Below, piece after piece: positions 16,784-24,801 of a stretch of DNA of 64,000 bases. The notes beneath the pieces are model-generated. The model was not told the origin of the DNA, ran no database searches, and was given only the letters and a program-made list of their open reading frames with translations. A program made the position numbers and the translations under genes. The stretch lies in NCBI RefSeq assembly GCF_007097395.1, contig NZ_VKDC01000004.1, forward strand, positions 186,001 to 250,000, in the 5' to 3' direction. Positions within the stretch are counted from its first letter, which is position 1; each line of letters starts with the position of its first letter. The DNA comes from Fulvivirga sp. M361. Lineage in GTDB: Bacteria > Bacteroidota > Bacteroidia > Cytophagales > Cyclobacteriaceae.

Positions 16784-16954
16784 TTAAGATCCTGGCAACT
16801 TGACAGTAGATTTCAAAGAAGGTGCTGTAGAAGCTTTTGATCCGCAATTACAATTTGAGGCACAGCCTCCTTCTCTTTTTGTAGCCTTGAATAAAAAAGA
16901 CCCCAGATAGACCAAAGCACCCGTAAATAATACTCCTACAAATACTTCCTGCAT
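16784..16954 (-). CDS. tiny Cys-rich single-helix membrane protein (FeoB-associated type)
   Basis: A 56-residue protein: N-terminal membrane helix (MQEVFVGVLFTGALVYLGSF) followed by KATKREGG and a cysteine cluster CASNCNCGS, then a Ser/Thr-rich tail. This helix-plus-Cys-cluster layout resembles the FeoB-associated Cys-rich membrane proteins, which are thought to help ferrous iron uptake, but no feoA or feoB is in the window. The frame is 57 codons with a natural ATG at 16954 and fits the gap between the radical-SAM gene and the phosphatase gene. It could instead handle another metal. Confidence 0.6.
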   Translation of the reverse strand: MQEVFVGVLFTGALVYLGSFLFKATKREGGCASNCNCGSKASTAPSLKSTVKLPGS

Positions 16955-16983
16955 AGTGTTATAGAAACTTCAATATAAATACT

Positions 16984-17784
16984 TTAGTTCGATTTTCCCC
17001 AGAATTCCTGTATCGTTTGTAACATTTGGGGATGAACCGGGCCGGCTGCTACTATTTGCCTTCCAAATATGGCCTCTTTTCCACCATTGAAAGTGGTCAC
17101 TTTACCCCCTGCCTGCTGTACAATAAATGCACCCGCCGCTACGTCCCAGGCATTTAGATTATATTCAAAAAACCCTTCAAACCGTCCGCAAGCTACGTAA
17201 GCCAGATCCACCGCAGCACTGCCCATACGCCGTAATCCATGGGTTTTATGCATAAAGGTATTCAGCACCTTAAGGTACTCGTTCATTTGATCGAAGTTAT
17301 AATATGGAAAGCCTGTAGCCAGCAGGCTGTCTTGCAAATCTTCTACAGGTGACACGGAAATCACCTCGTCATTACAATATGCCTGTTGATCTTTTACTGC
17401 GTGAAAACACTCATCTCTATTCACTTCATGTACTACGCCAGCCACAATTTCATCGTAGTGCATGAGTCCTACACTTATCGAAAAAACAGGTAATCCATGC
17501 GTGAAATTAGTGGTGCCATCCAGCGGGTCAATGATCCAGTTATAGGCCTCCCGGCGAGTGTTATCGGTACCTTCTTCGGTGATGAAACCAGCTTCCGGCA
17601 ATATTTTACGACACGCTTCCACCAAACTACGCTCAGCTTCTTTGTCCACATAAGAAACCAGGTCGTTGAGGCCTTTATGTTCTATTTTATCCTTACTGAA
17701 GTTTTTACTTTCGTTCCCTATGAAACGGGCCACTTCACGGCAACTCTCACGAACAGATTGGTTGATGGATATGAGGTCTTTCAT
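16984..17784 (-). CDS. inositol monophosphatase-family phosphatase
   Basis: A 266-residue phosphatase with the metal-binding signatures of the family: EEGT (about 70-73), WIIDPLDGTTNF (about 83-94, with the catalytic Asp-Asp/Ile-Asp pattern) and WDVAAGAF (about 212-219). Such enzymes hydrolyse myo-inositol phosphate, and the SuhB branch also acts on other substrates and rRNA processing factors. The length is normal. The gene sits alone on the minus strand between the Cys-rich gene and rsmI. Confidence 0.93.
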   Translation of the reverse strand: MKDLISINQSVRESCREVARFIGNESKNFSKDKIEHKGLNDLVSYVDKEAERSLVEACRKILPEAGFITEEGTDNTRREAYNWIIDPLDGTTNFTHGLPVFSISVGLMHYDEIVAGVVHEVNRDECFHAVKDQQAYCNDEVISVSPVEDLQDSLLATGFPYYNFDQMNEYLKVLNTFMHKTHGLRRMGSAAVDLAYVACGRFEGFFEYNLNAWDVAAGAFIVQQAGGKVTTFNGGKEAIFGRQIVAAGPVHPQMLQTIQEFWGKSN

Positions 17785-17934
17785 TCGCTTACACTTACTG
17801 ACTTAATGTTCAATTGCAAATATGTAAATTGAAAGCATAGTGAATTATATCTATCGCCTTTTTTGTACGACGAATGATGCTTATCATTTTTTGAGGGAAT
17901 ACTTTTACTCCAGTTTATAGTCTACTGTTAAAGA

Positions 17935-18606
17935 TCATTTTCCGTGCAATACAATGACTATCTCTCCTTTGATAGGCCCCTTATCAAAATGTTCCTTTAA
18001 TTCTTTTAACGTACCATTCACTGTTTCTTCATGCATTTTAGTGAGTTCGCGTGAAACGGATGCCTGCCTTTCCTCTCCACAATGCCGGATCAGTTGGTCC
18101 AGGCATTTCACCAACCGGTGTGGTGATTCATATAATACAACAGTTCTATCTTCATCACTTATCCCTTCAAGGCGCGTTTGTCTTCCCTTTTTATGAGGTA
18201 AGAAGCCCTCAAATATAAATTTGTCAGAGGGCAACCCGGATTTGACCAGTGCAGGAACAAAGGCCGTAGCCCCCGGAAGGCATTCTATCTGTATCCCGTT
18301 AGCCAGACATTCTCTCACTAACAAAAAGCCCGGGTCGGAAATAGAAGGAGTACCTGCATCCGACATTAAAGCCATGACTTTACCTTCCTGCATGGTTTGC
18401 ACCAGGGAGGCTACGGCTTTATGCTCGTTGAAAATATGGTAACTGCGAAGTGGCTTGTTAATGTCATAATGTTTCAGGAGCTTTCCCGAGGTACGGGTAT
18501 CTTCTGCCAGGATAACATCCACCTCTTTAAGAATACGCAATGCCCTAAGTGTGACATCTTCCAGGTTACCTATAGGCGTAGGTATCAGGTAAAGCTGAGT
18601 TAACAC
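17935..18606 (-). CDS. rsmI: 16S rRNA (cytidine-1402-2'-O)-methyltransferase RsmI
   Basis: A 223-residue SAM-dependent enzyme of the tetrapyrrole-methylase fold that methylates the 2'-O of C1402 in 16S rRNA. The signatures are clear: LIPTPIGNLEDVTLRA (7-22), AEDTRTSGKLL, LMSDAGTPSISDPGFLL and VLYESPHRL. Length is slightly shorter than E. coli RsmI (286), the normal size in Bacteroidota that lack the C-terminal extension. The gene follows the pterin dehydratase gene by four bases and may be cotranscribed with it. Confidence 0.95.
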   Translation of the reverse strand: MLTQLYLIPTPIGNLEDVTLRALRILKEVDVILAEDTRTSGKLLKHYDINKPLRSYHIFNEHKAVASLVQTMQEGKVMALMSDAGTPSISDPGFLLVRECLANGIQIECLPGATAFVPALVKSGLPSDKFIFEGFLPHKKGRQTRLEGISDEDRTVVLYESPHRLVKCLDQLIRHCGEERQASVSRELTKMHEETVNGTLKELKEHFDKGPIKGEIVIVLHGK

Positions 18607-18610
18607 GGTG

Positions 18611-18841
18611 TCAAATCAGTTTATCTATTTCAGCCGCCAGTTTGTGATCTCTTTCGGTCACTATATTCCCGGCATCGTGTGTATTTAACTCAATATTTAC
18701 CTGATTATATACATTAGACCAATTCGGATGATGGTCCATTTTTTCGGCCACTATAGCTACCCTTGTCATAAAACTGAATGCCTGGACAAAATCATCAAAC
18801 TGGAAGGTTTTCTTGAGTTTATTGTCTTCTTCGGTCCACAT
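18611..18841 (-). CDS. phhB: 4a-hydroxytetrahydrobiopterin dehydratase (PCD/DCoH)
   Basis: A 76-residue enzyme that regenerates tetrahydrobiopterin from the carbinolamine after aromatic amino-acid hydroxylation. The motif [20 protein letters not shown] contains the His-His-Pro and Trp typical of the active site, followed by THD. The family is usually near 95-100 residues; the start is short at the N-terminus, but the core is complete. Its stop is four bases before rsmI. No phenylalanine hydroxylase gene is in the window. Confidence 0.9.
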   Translation of the reverse strand: MWTEEDNKLKKTFQFDDFVQAFSFMTRVAIVAEKMDHHPNWSNVYNQVNIELNTHDAGNIVTERDHKLAAEIDKLI

Positions 18842-18897
18842 AAGCTGGTGTTTATTTATTGTTTGAGATTTACTGCATTCTAAATAGTCCCATTTAT

Positions 18898-19158
18898 CTA
18901 CAATGAGATTACTCCCTCCACTTTATTGGCTTCAAGATAAACATTAATAATGTAATCACTTGACTGGGCCATTACCTCGGCTGTAATACTCACATAGTTG
19001 CCATTCCTTGATTTCTTTTCCGTAACCGTATGATTTTGGAATATCTTTTTCAGCGCGCTTATATTATCAACCGGCACTATGAACTTAAAGGTGTAGAGCG
19101 AGGGCCAGTTATATTCCTGGTCCAACTTTTCACGAAAAGATTCTATGGAGTTGTCCAT
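18898..19158 (-). CDS. DUF493 (YbeD-like) family protein
   Basis: An 86-residue protein of the YbeD/DUF493 ferredoxin-like fold: [22 protein letters not shown] near the N-terminus, then [34 protein letters not shown]. The fold may be regulatory (ACT-like), but no function is established for the family in Bacteroidota. It stands on the minus strand between the PpiD gene (downstream terminator at 19181) and the dehydratase gene. Confidence 0.85.
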   Translation of the reverse strand: MDNSIESFREKLDQEYNWPSLYTFKFIVPVDNISALKKIFQNHTVTEKKSRNGNYVSITAEVMAQSSDYIINVYLEANKVEGVISL

Positions 19159-19180
19159 ACATGATAGGTCTTAAAATACA

Positions 19181-19205
19181 GAAAGCGGGGATACTGCCCG
19201 CTTTC
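19181..19205 (-). terminator. terminator of the PpiD gene
   Basis: GAAAGCGGG (19181-19189) pairs with CCCGCTTTC (19197-19205) around a seven-base loop. On the minus strand it follows the stop at 19230 by 25 bases and leads into a T-rich stretch (TGTATTTTA). Confidence 0.6.
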
Positions 19206-19229
19206 CTTTTACTGATCTTACATATTTTA

Positions 19230-21317
19230 CTAATAGAATTTGAAGCGATCATCTTTGATGTCTGCGAATTCTTTTACCGCTTCTCCTATGTTATAACTCG
19301 TCTGATTTTTTCTATTCTGTTCTAACTGAGTTTTGTATGTGGCATAATCGGCTATTTCAGGAGCGATCGTCTTAGTGATTGTTTCTACGATCAATACCCC
19401 ATTTTCCGATGCAAAGGGCTCTGTTTTCTGACCTGCTTCCAAAGAAAACGCCCTACCCACAGCTTTAGGGTCAAACCCTACACTCGGAAGAGAATTACTA
19501 CTGATCTTTAAATCAGAAGAAGTATACACTTTGGCGTCGTCGCCATAAGACGCTGCAATATCGTCGAGTGATCCCGACATACCGGAAAGCTTATTGATAA
19601 TTATCTCTCCTTTTTTCTCATTTCTTACTTTAGCCGTAAGCTCACCCTTCACGCTATTTACAGATTGATAGCCTTCTTCTGTCTCTTTGGTCATAACGCC
19701 TACTACATATTGATCATCCAGTTCAAAAACCTCTGATACATTACCTTTGGAAGCATCTTTGAACAGCCATCTCACAATTTGCCTGGCTTCTCCTAAAAAG
19801 CCGATCCTGGCAGCATTTTTCGCCAGATCGTTAGCCGGAACGATAGTGAGTGTGTCTGTTTCAGCCTGTGCATCAAAGCTATCAAGGTCGTCTACTTTAG
19901 CGGCAAACTCATCCGCTTTCCTGAATGCTGCATTTTGGGTTTCATCCCCCGGCAAAATCTCACGCTCTATGGTCGCTATTTTATATGCAGTATTTGTTTT
20001 AAGTTCATCCACTCTGATGATATGATATCCAAACTGAGTTTTGACAGGTTGGTTGATCAGGCCGGTTCGGGTAGCATCAAATACAGCGTCATTGAATTCA
20101 GCCACCATTCTACCGTCTTCAAACCATCCGAGGTCACCCCCTTTGGAAGCTGTACCATCTGTACCATATTGCCTGGCCATGTCCTCAAAACTGGCGCCAC
20201 TTCTGATCTCTCTCAATATTCTCTTCGCTTCTGCTTCCGCCTCATCATCTTCACCTTTGATCAGGATATGACTGGCTTTTGCATTCGCTATGGTATCTTC
20301 AAAAATGTCGGTTACTTTATACAATTTATAATTGGCTCCATCCAGGTAAGGCCCTTTTACATCACCAATGGAAAGTCCTTCTATTTCTTGCTGTAGCTGT
20401 TGTGGCAGGTTACCGATATGGTATTTACCAAAGAAGTTCAATCCGTCGGTATTTACATCGGCAAAAACAGAATCATCCGACACTGTTTTGAACTCTTCCA
20501 ACAGGTCCGTCATCTCTTCTCTCACGTAGGCAGAATCTTGTGCTGAAGCAACTACGGGAAATGAAATATATTTCATACTTCGGGTTTCCTCTACCTTGTA
20601 TTTTTCTTTGTTTTTTTCAAGGTAACCGGACAACTCGCTATCTGTTACGCTTACCAATGAATCATTAACAGCGTAATATGGAATATAGAGGTATTTTACT
20701 TCTGCCTGATCTGTTTGCATATTGTATTCACGCTGAGCTTCTGCAGAAGTCACGTAAGTGGAGAGTAACATCAGGTTTTCATACTTCAAACGCTCACGAC
20801 TTGGCTTCAGCTCTTTTTTAAAGAGTTCCCATCTCACCTGGGCATCACCGGGAAGGCTTGGCAGTTGCTGTAAAAACTGCATAAACTGAGCACGGTCAAA
20901 TTCACCTGTTTCAGGATTGGTAAAGGACTGTTTGATCCCCGGGCTGATGTTTTTTCCCTGCATCATGTCCCATAGTTCATCTCCAGTCACTCTTACACCT
21001 AATTCGTCATACTGCTCGCCAAAGGCATATCTGGTGATCAGAAAGTCCCAGGCTTGCTGACGTAGTGATGGCTTTTCTTTTTCCGTAGCTACACTTCCGG
21101 TATTCAAGATGTAGCTATTCTCTCTTTGCTGCACTTCCGCCTGAAAATCTTTCAAGCTGATGGTTTGCCCTGCTATTTCACCTACGTTATTGTCATCACC
21201 AAACAATGTAGAGTTCGGCCCCATCAGATCTGCCAGGATAAAAGACAGTATAGCCAGCGAAACGAGCGCTACGACTACTTTGCCCATTTTATTCCTGAGC
21301 GTATTTATTAATGCCAT
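19230..21317 (-). CDS. PpiD-like membrane-anchored peptidyl-prolyl isomerase (SurA_N/rotamase)
   Basis: A 695-residue periplasmic folding factor. It starts MALINTLRNKMGKVVVALVS with a single membrane helix (about 12-32). A SurA-like N-terminal chaperone region follows (about 40-230), then a parvulin rotamase domain near residues 343-445 (ASHILIKGEDDEAEAEAKRI, ASFEDMARQYGTDGTASKGGDL, FGYHIIRVDEL) and a second degenerate parvulin-like region. PpiD proteins catalyse proline isomerisation and act as chaperones for outer-membrane proteins. It lies in the conserved Bacteroidota run lptC, membrane protein, CNNM protein, PpiD. Confidence 0.93.
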   Translation of the reverse strand: MALINTLRNKMGKVVVALVSLAILSFILADLMGPNSTLFGDDNNVGEIAGQTISLKDFQAEVQQRENSYILNTGSVATEKEKPSLRQQAWDFLITRYAFGEQYDELGVRVTGDELWDMMQGKNISPGIKQSFTNPETGEFDRAQFMQFLQQLPSLPGDAQVRWELFKKELKPSRERLKYENLMLLSTYVTSAEAQREYNMQTDQAEVKYLYIPYYAVNDSLVSVTDSELSGYLEKNKEKYKVEETRSMKYISFPVVASAQDSAYVREEMTDLLEEFKTVSDDSVFADVNTDGLNFFGKYHIGNLPQQLQQEIEGLSIGDVKGPYLDGANYKLYKVTDIFEDTIANAKASHILIKGEDDEAEAEAKRILREIRSGASFEDMARQYGTDGTASKGGDLGWFEDGRMVAEFNDAVFDATRTGLINQPVKTQFGYHIIRVDELKTNTAYKIATIEREILPGDETQNAAFRKADEFAAKVDDLDSFDAQAETDTLTIVPANDLAKNAARIGFLGEARQIVRWLFKDASKGNVSEVFELDDQYVVGVMTKETEEGYQSVNSVKGELTAKVRNEKKGEIIINKLSGMSGSLDDIAASYGDDAKVYTSSDLKISSNSLPSVGFDPKAVGRAFSLEAGQKTEPFASENGVLIVETITKTIAPEIADYATYKTQLEQNRKNQTSYNIGEAVKEFADIKDDRFKFY

Positions 21318-21437
21318 TGTATATGTATAGTTTCTAGCTAATTATTTTAAAAGTGCGCAAATTTAAGCAGTCTAAGTATAAAATCAAACTGATATGGTCT
21401 GACATACGATACCGGAATTACTAACTTCCGATTTAAG

Positions 21438-22712
21438 TTATTCAGTGCCAATAAGCAACTTAACCGTATCTATGCGAATATCTTTCATAGATTGGATGAC
21501 AAAAGTGTAATGCTCCACTTCCACACGGTCATCTGTATCCGGCAGATCTTCAGTTACTGACAGGATAAGGCCACCCAATGTTTCATAATCGCCAACCGGA
21601 AGCTGCCAGTTATACTTTTCATTCAGGTAGTCTATTTCATGTCTTGCACTTAAGATGTAGGTCTTTTCATTTATCTTGTGTTCTGCGTAATCTTCTTCTT
21701 CATCATGCTCATCCTGTATTTCACCGAATATCTCTTCTATGATGTCTTCCATGCTCACTATACCGGAAGTACCACCAAATTCATCTACTACCAGCGCCAG
21801 ACTTTTACGTTCCTGGATAAATTGGATCATAAGTTCATTCGCCAATATCGTTTCAGGAACAATAATGATGGGTGTCAAGATATCCTCAATAGATTTAGGT
21901 TTTTTGAAAAGCTCAAGTGAGTGACAGTACCCAATGACATTATCAATGCTTTCCTTATATACCAGTATCTTTGAATGACCCGAATCTATAAACGATTTTT
22001 TCAGGTCTTTAATAGAATCCTCAATATCGATAGCCTCCACTTCAGTACGTGGGATCATGCACTCCCTAACCCGTATTGTCTTGAATTCCAGTGCATTGCT
22101 GAATATTTTAGTATCCAATTCAACATTTGTTTCTTCACTGGTCTCAACTGTATTTTTGATATAGTTATTCAGATCAGTAAGTCGAAATACAGGCCTATCT
22201 TCCTGGTATTCCAGCCTTAATACCTTGGTGATAATGATCTTAGACATCCATACTATCGGCGCCACCACTGGCAAGTACATTATCCTGTATATAATGTCCA
22301 TGGGAAAGGCCAGAACATTAAGCATCCAGTTTGGGTTGATCAGAAAAATACTTTTTGGAAGGAATTCTGCTGTAAACAAAACAACCAAGGTAGACAGGAT
22401 GGTCTCAAATATTAGTACTGCAACTTCATTCTTTAAGAATTCCGGCAGATAGGCCCACATTAAGGGTTCCAACCATTGGGCCATAAAAATCCCATACAAT
22501 ACAAGCGCCAGGGTATTACCCACCAGGGTAGTTCCTATGAACCTGGATGGGTTCTGAACAAATTTTGAGACAATTTGAGCTGACCATAAACGCTTTTTAC
22601 TTTGTAACTCAATATGAAGCCGATCTGCAGAGACAAAAGCAATTTCAATCCCTGAGAAGAGTGCAGAAAAAAGCAATGTTATCAAAATAGGGGCCAATAG
22701 GGATAGTTCCAT
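21438..22712 (-). CDS. CNNM/HlyC-CorC-family membrane protein (DUF21-CBS-CorC)
   Basis: A 424-residue protein with an N-terminal DUF21 transmembrane region (four helices, residues 1-150), then a CBS pair (about 215-335: ECMIPRTEVEAIDIEDS, LVVDEFGGTSGIVSMEDIIEEI) and a C-terminal CorC_HlyC domain (about 345-424). CNNM proteins are implicated in Mg2+/Na+ transport; gliding-motility protein GldE is a relative, but genomic context here is the lptC-PpiD run. No symbol is assigned. It follows the small TTG-start membrane gene by seven bases. Confidence 0.9.
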   Translation of the reverse strand: MELSLLAPILITLLFSALFSGIEIAFVSADRLHIELQSKKRLWSAQIVSKFVQNPSRFIGTTLVGNTLALVLYGIFMAQWLEPLMWAYLPEFLKNEVAVLIFETILSTLVVLFTAEFLPKSIFLINPNWMLNVLAFPMDIIYRIMYLPVVAPIVWMSKIIITKVLRLEYQEDRPVFRLTDLNNYIKNTVETSEETNVELDTKIFSNALEFKTIRVRECMIPRTEVEAIDIEDSIKDLKKSFIDSGHSKILVYKESIDNVIGYCHSLELFKKPKSIEDILTPIIIVPETILANELMIQFIQERKSLALVVDEFGGTSGIVSMEDIIEEIFGEIQDEHDEEEDYAEHKINEKTYILSARHEIDYLNEKYNWQLPVGDYETLGGLILSVTEDLPDTDDRVEVEHYTFVIQSMKDIRIDTVKLLIGTE

Positions 22713-22719
22713 AGGACTT

Positions 22720-22893
22720 TTACTCTGCTTTGCCTTTCGGCTTTATCAACTTATATAAAAATAAAAGACTTATGCATAACATAAAAATCCAGTAGGAATA
22801 GGAGAAACCTAAGGTCATGGTTTGGTGAATGCCTATAACGAGTAACCCGACGGCAATGGATAAAACGATCGTAGGTAGAGCTTTATTCTTCAA
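22720..22893 (-). CDS. small two-helix membrane protein with TTG start
   Basis: From TTG at 22893 the product is 57 residues (MKNKALPTIVLSIAVGLLVI, then a second helix YWIFMLCISLLFLYKLIKPK). Although an ATG exists further upstream at 22959, that would put most of the N-terminus inside lptC and give a non-membrane prefix, so the TTG, which overlaps the lptC stop region by 11 bases, is preferred. Function unknown. A short gene in this position between lptC and the CNNM gene recurs in Bacteroidota and might assist the Lpt pathway. Confidence 0.65.
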   Translation of the reverse strand: MKNKALPTIVLSIAVGLLVIGIHQTMTLGFSYSYWIFMLCISLLFLYKLIKPKGKAE

Positions 22894-23407
22894 CGTTAAA
22901 AGTCCCCTGCACTTTTTTGATTTGGTAAGAAGAAAAGTCCTGCTTGGCTGTGAGGCCATGTCCGTATAATACCTTATCCGGAAGTGTTATAGTCACAAAT
23001 TTTTCAGTAAAGATCTTTTCATCTTTTGGCTTCCAAAAGAGCTCTTCACTGTTAAGTTTCTGATTTTTTTCCATACTCTGCACTTCTACATCACCTCTTC
23101 CTCTCCATTGATCCTCCTCTTTAAAATAATAAGCTTCATTGGCTTTCAACGTAGAGGTAACGTTACCTTCTTCATCGAAGAATTCGAAATACAGCCCTTC
23201 CGGAAATTCTTTGTCACCGTTTACATATTCCAGGAACCTGGGGGTAACCAGTTTGTTTTTGACTCTGGCATCTTCACTATGGTACAATACCATATCTTCA
23301 GCCGATTGAATAGCGCCATCATAATTAGGAATTTCTTCCATCCCCTGATCAGGGGCGCCGCAAGAGATCAATACCAGAAGTGCTATGGTAACAAAAAGAG
23401 CTTTCAT
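22883..23407 (-). CDS. lptC: LPS export ABC transporter periplasmic protein LptC
   Basis: A 174-residue protein with a lipobox-like signal (LFVTIALLVLISCGAPDQ, Cys at about residue 16), then the LptC beta-jellyroll: NYDGAIQSAEDMVLYHSEDA, RVKNKLVTPRF, GLYFEFFDEEGNVTSTLKANEAYYF, and LYGHGLTAKQDFSSYQIKKVQG. LptC bridges LptB2FG in the inner membrane and LptA in the periplasm, helping LPS transport. Here it is a lipoprotein, the usual Bacteroidota form. It follows a terminator (23414-23448) and the TPR gene. Confidence 0.92.
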   Translation of the reverse strand: MKALFVTIALLVLISCGAPDQGMEEIPNYDGAIQSAEDMVLYHSEDARVKNKLVTPRFLEYVNGDKEFPEGLYFEFFDEEGNVTSTLKANEAYYFKEEDQWRGRGDVEVQSMEKNQKLNSEELFWKPKDEKIFTEKFVTITLPDKVLYGHGLTAKQDFSSYQIKKVQGTFNVEE

Positions 23408-23413
23408 TTTACT

Positions 23414-23448
23414 AAAAAAGGCCGTAACAACAAAAAAGTTACGGCCTT
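23414..23448 (-). terminator. rho-independent terminator after the TPR gene at 23470
   Basis: AAGGCCGTAAC (23418-23428) pairs perfectly with GTTACGGCCTT (23438-23448) over a nine-base A-rich loop. On the minus strand a T-run follows. It separates the TPR gene from lptC, so lptC should have its own promoter or depend on read-through. Confidence 0.8.
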
Positions 23449-23469
23449 GGTTATCACATTATGTTTTTG

Positions 23470-24786
23470 TTAATCCCTGGTTTGAATGGTAACTGTTTCA
23501 TTAACCCAACAACCTACGGTAACTGAAGTTCCTACCTCGTAGTTATATGTAAACACTTCTTCTTTTGAAGGAAATGCATCTTTTGCTTTGCCCATCATAG
23601 CTGTATTACCACCTCTTTTGAACATATCATACGCAGCGATGAAAATTGCTCTGTCTTTTACCCAATCTTCTTTGCCAGCACATCGCTCGAAACTACCATA
23701 ATACAAATAGCCTATGGCTGAATACGCTTCTTTTTTACTTGGGTCCGCACTGAGTGCCTTTCTATAATAATCTCTGGCTACACTACCGGACTTCAAATTA
23801 CCAAGTTGGATATACATATCCGCTTTATCGGCAGGCTCACTAGCAATCTCTAACGCCTGGTTGAAATACTTTTCAGCTTTCTCTGTCTCTTTCGCCGCTT
23901 TGAACTTGCTACCTAATGCTTTTGCAATGGCAAAGTCAGGTGTGTTGGCCAATATTACTTCACCTGTCTCTAACCACAATGGATCATCTGTACACTTACC
24001 TTTCAGCATGAATCCAAAAATTTTCTTAGCCATTTTAAGGTCTTCAGGGTTTTCTCTGAATTTAGGAGCCATTTTTTCTCTGACAAAGTCACAGTTTATG
24101 TCAACCAAGCCTACAAGAATTCCTTCTATCGAACCTTTATAATCTTTCAGTTTCTTTATCCTGTCCGGTTTTTTCCCGTTGGCGATCTGATAATCCACTG
24201 TTTCTATCACTTTATCGTAGCGATCCAGTATCTGATCTTCAGATAAATTTTTAACATACTTAACATTGTACTGTACTACGCTCATGTAAGGCAATATCAT
24301 ATAATAGGGCAGGTCTTTGCCATTCAGTTCATAAGCCTTGTCAAATAGTCCTAAGATATTTTCTAGCTCACTTTTGTTCTTTACGTTGTAGCGGTAGGCA
24401 TTGTAAGCTTTTCTGGCTGCAATATCTGCCTCTTCACCACAGGGAGTATATTGTAGCCTCATATCATACATCAGCATTAGAGAGTCTATATACTCTTTTT
24501 TCTTATCGGCGTCTTTTTCCTTGTCGGCCAATCCTTTGTATATTTTCTCCCCGTTTATGTAGATCGCTTTGTTGACATCCGGTGCATTTGTTAAGATCCA
24601 CAGATGTGGCCCCTTGGCATTTGCATAATCCTTGTTCCTCAATGCATCACTATATAAAACATTTTTTTCATCGAATGTAGCTTTGTCTTCAGGAAACTTC
24701 CAATCTCCACACTGCGCCTGAGCGTAGTATCCTGTCAACGCAACTACTGCTGAAAATAAAATTGTCTTCATCATTATTCTTTTCAT
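23470..24786 (-). CDS. secreted tetratricopeptide-repeat protein
   Basis: A protein of about 438 residues with a signal peptide (MKRIMMKTILFSAVVALTGYYAQAQ). The ATG at 24786 is preferred over the GTG at 24795. The mature N-terminus (CGDWKFPEDKATFDEKNVLYSD) is followed by helical repeats; clear TPRs lie around residues 280-400 (AIAKALGSKFKAAKETEKAEKY, DYYRKALSADPSKKEAYSAI). The protein has many lysines, consistent with a periplasmic adaptor. It belongs to the conserved run with coaX, the outer membrane barrel and lptC, so an envelope-assembly role is likely; no molecular function is known. Confidence 0.85.
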   Translation of the reverse strand: MKRIMMKTILFSAVVALTGYYAQAQCGDWKFPEDKATFDEKNVLYSDALRNKDYANAKGPHLWILTNAPDVNKAIYINGEKIYKGLADKEKDADKKKEYIDSLMLMYDMRLQYTPCGEEADIAARKAYNAYRYNVKNKSELENILGLFDKAYELNGKDLPYYMILPYMSVVQYNVKYVKNLSEDQILDRYDKVIETVDYQIANGKKPDRIKKLKDYKGSIEGILVGLVDINCDFVREKMAPKFRENPEDLKMAKKIFGFMLKGKCTDDPLWLETGEVILANTPDFAIAKALGSKFKAAKETEKAEKYFNQALEIASEPADKADMYIQLGNLKSGSVARDYYRKALSADPSKKEAYSAIGYLYYGSFERCAGKEDWVKDRAIFIAAYDMFKRGGNTAMMGKAKDAFPSKEEVFTYNYEVGTSVTVGCWVNETVTIQTRD

Positions 24787-24801
24787 AATTAACACAGTTG
24801 C

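Noticed and set aside
17873-17888. AATGAT/ATCATT hairpin followed by T-run on the plus strand
   Set aside because: The stem is six AT-rich pairs and no plus-strand gene ends there.
19935-20396. 153-codon plus-strand frame
   Set aside because: It lies antisense inside the PpiD gene, whose domains are clear.
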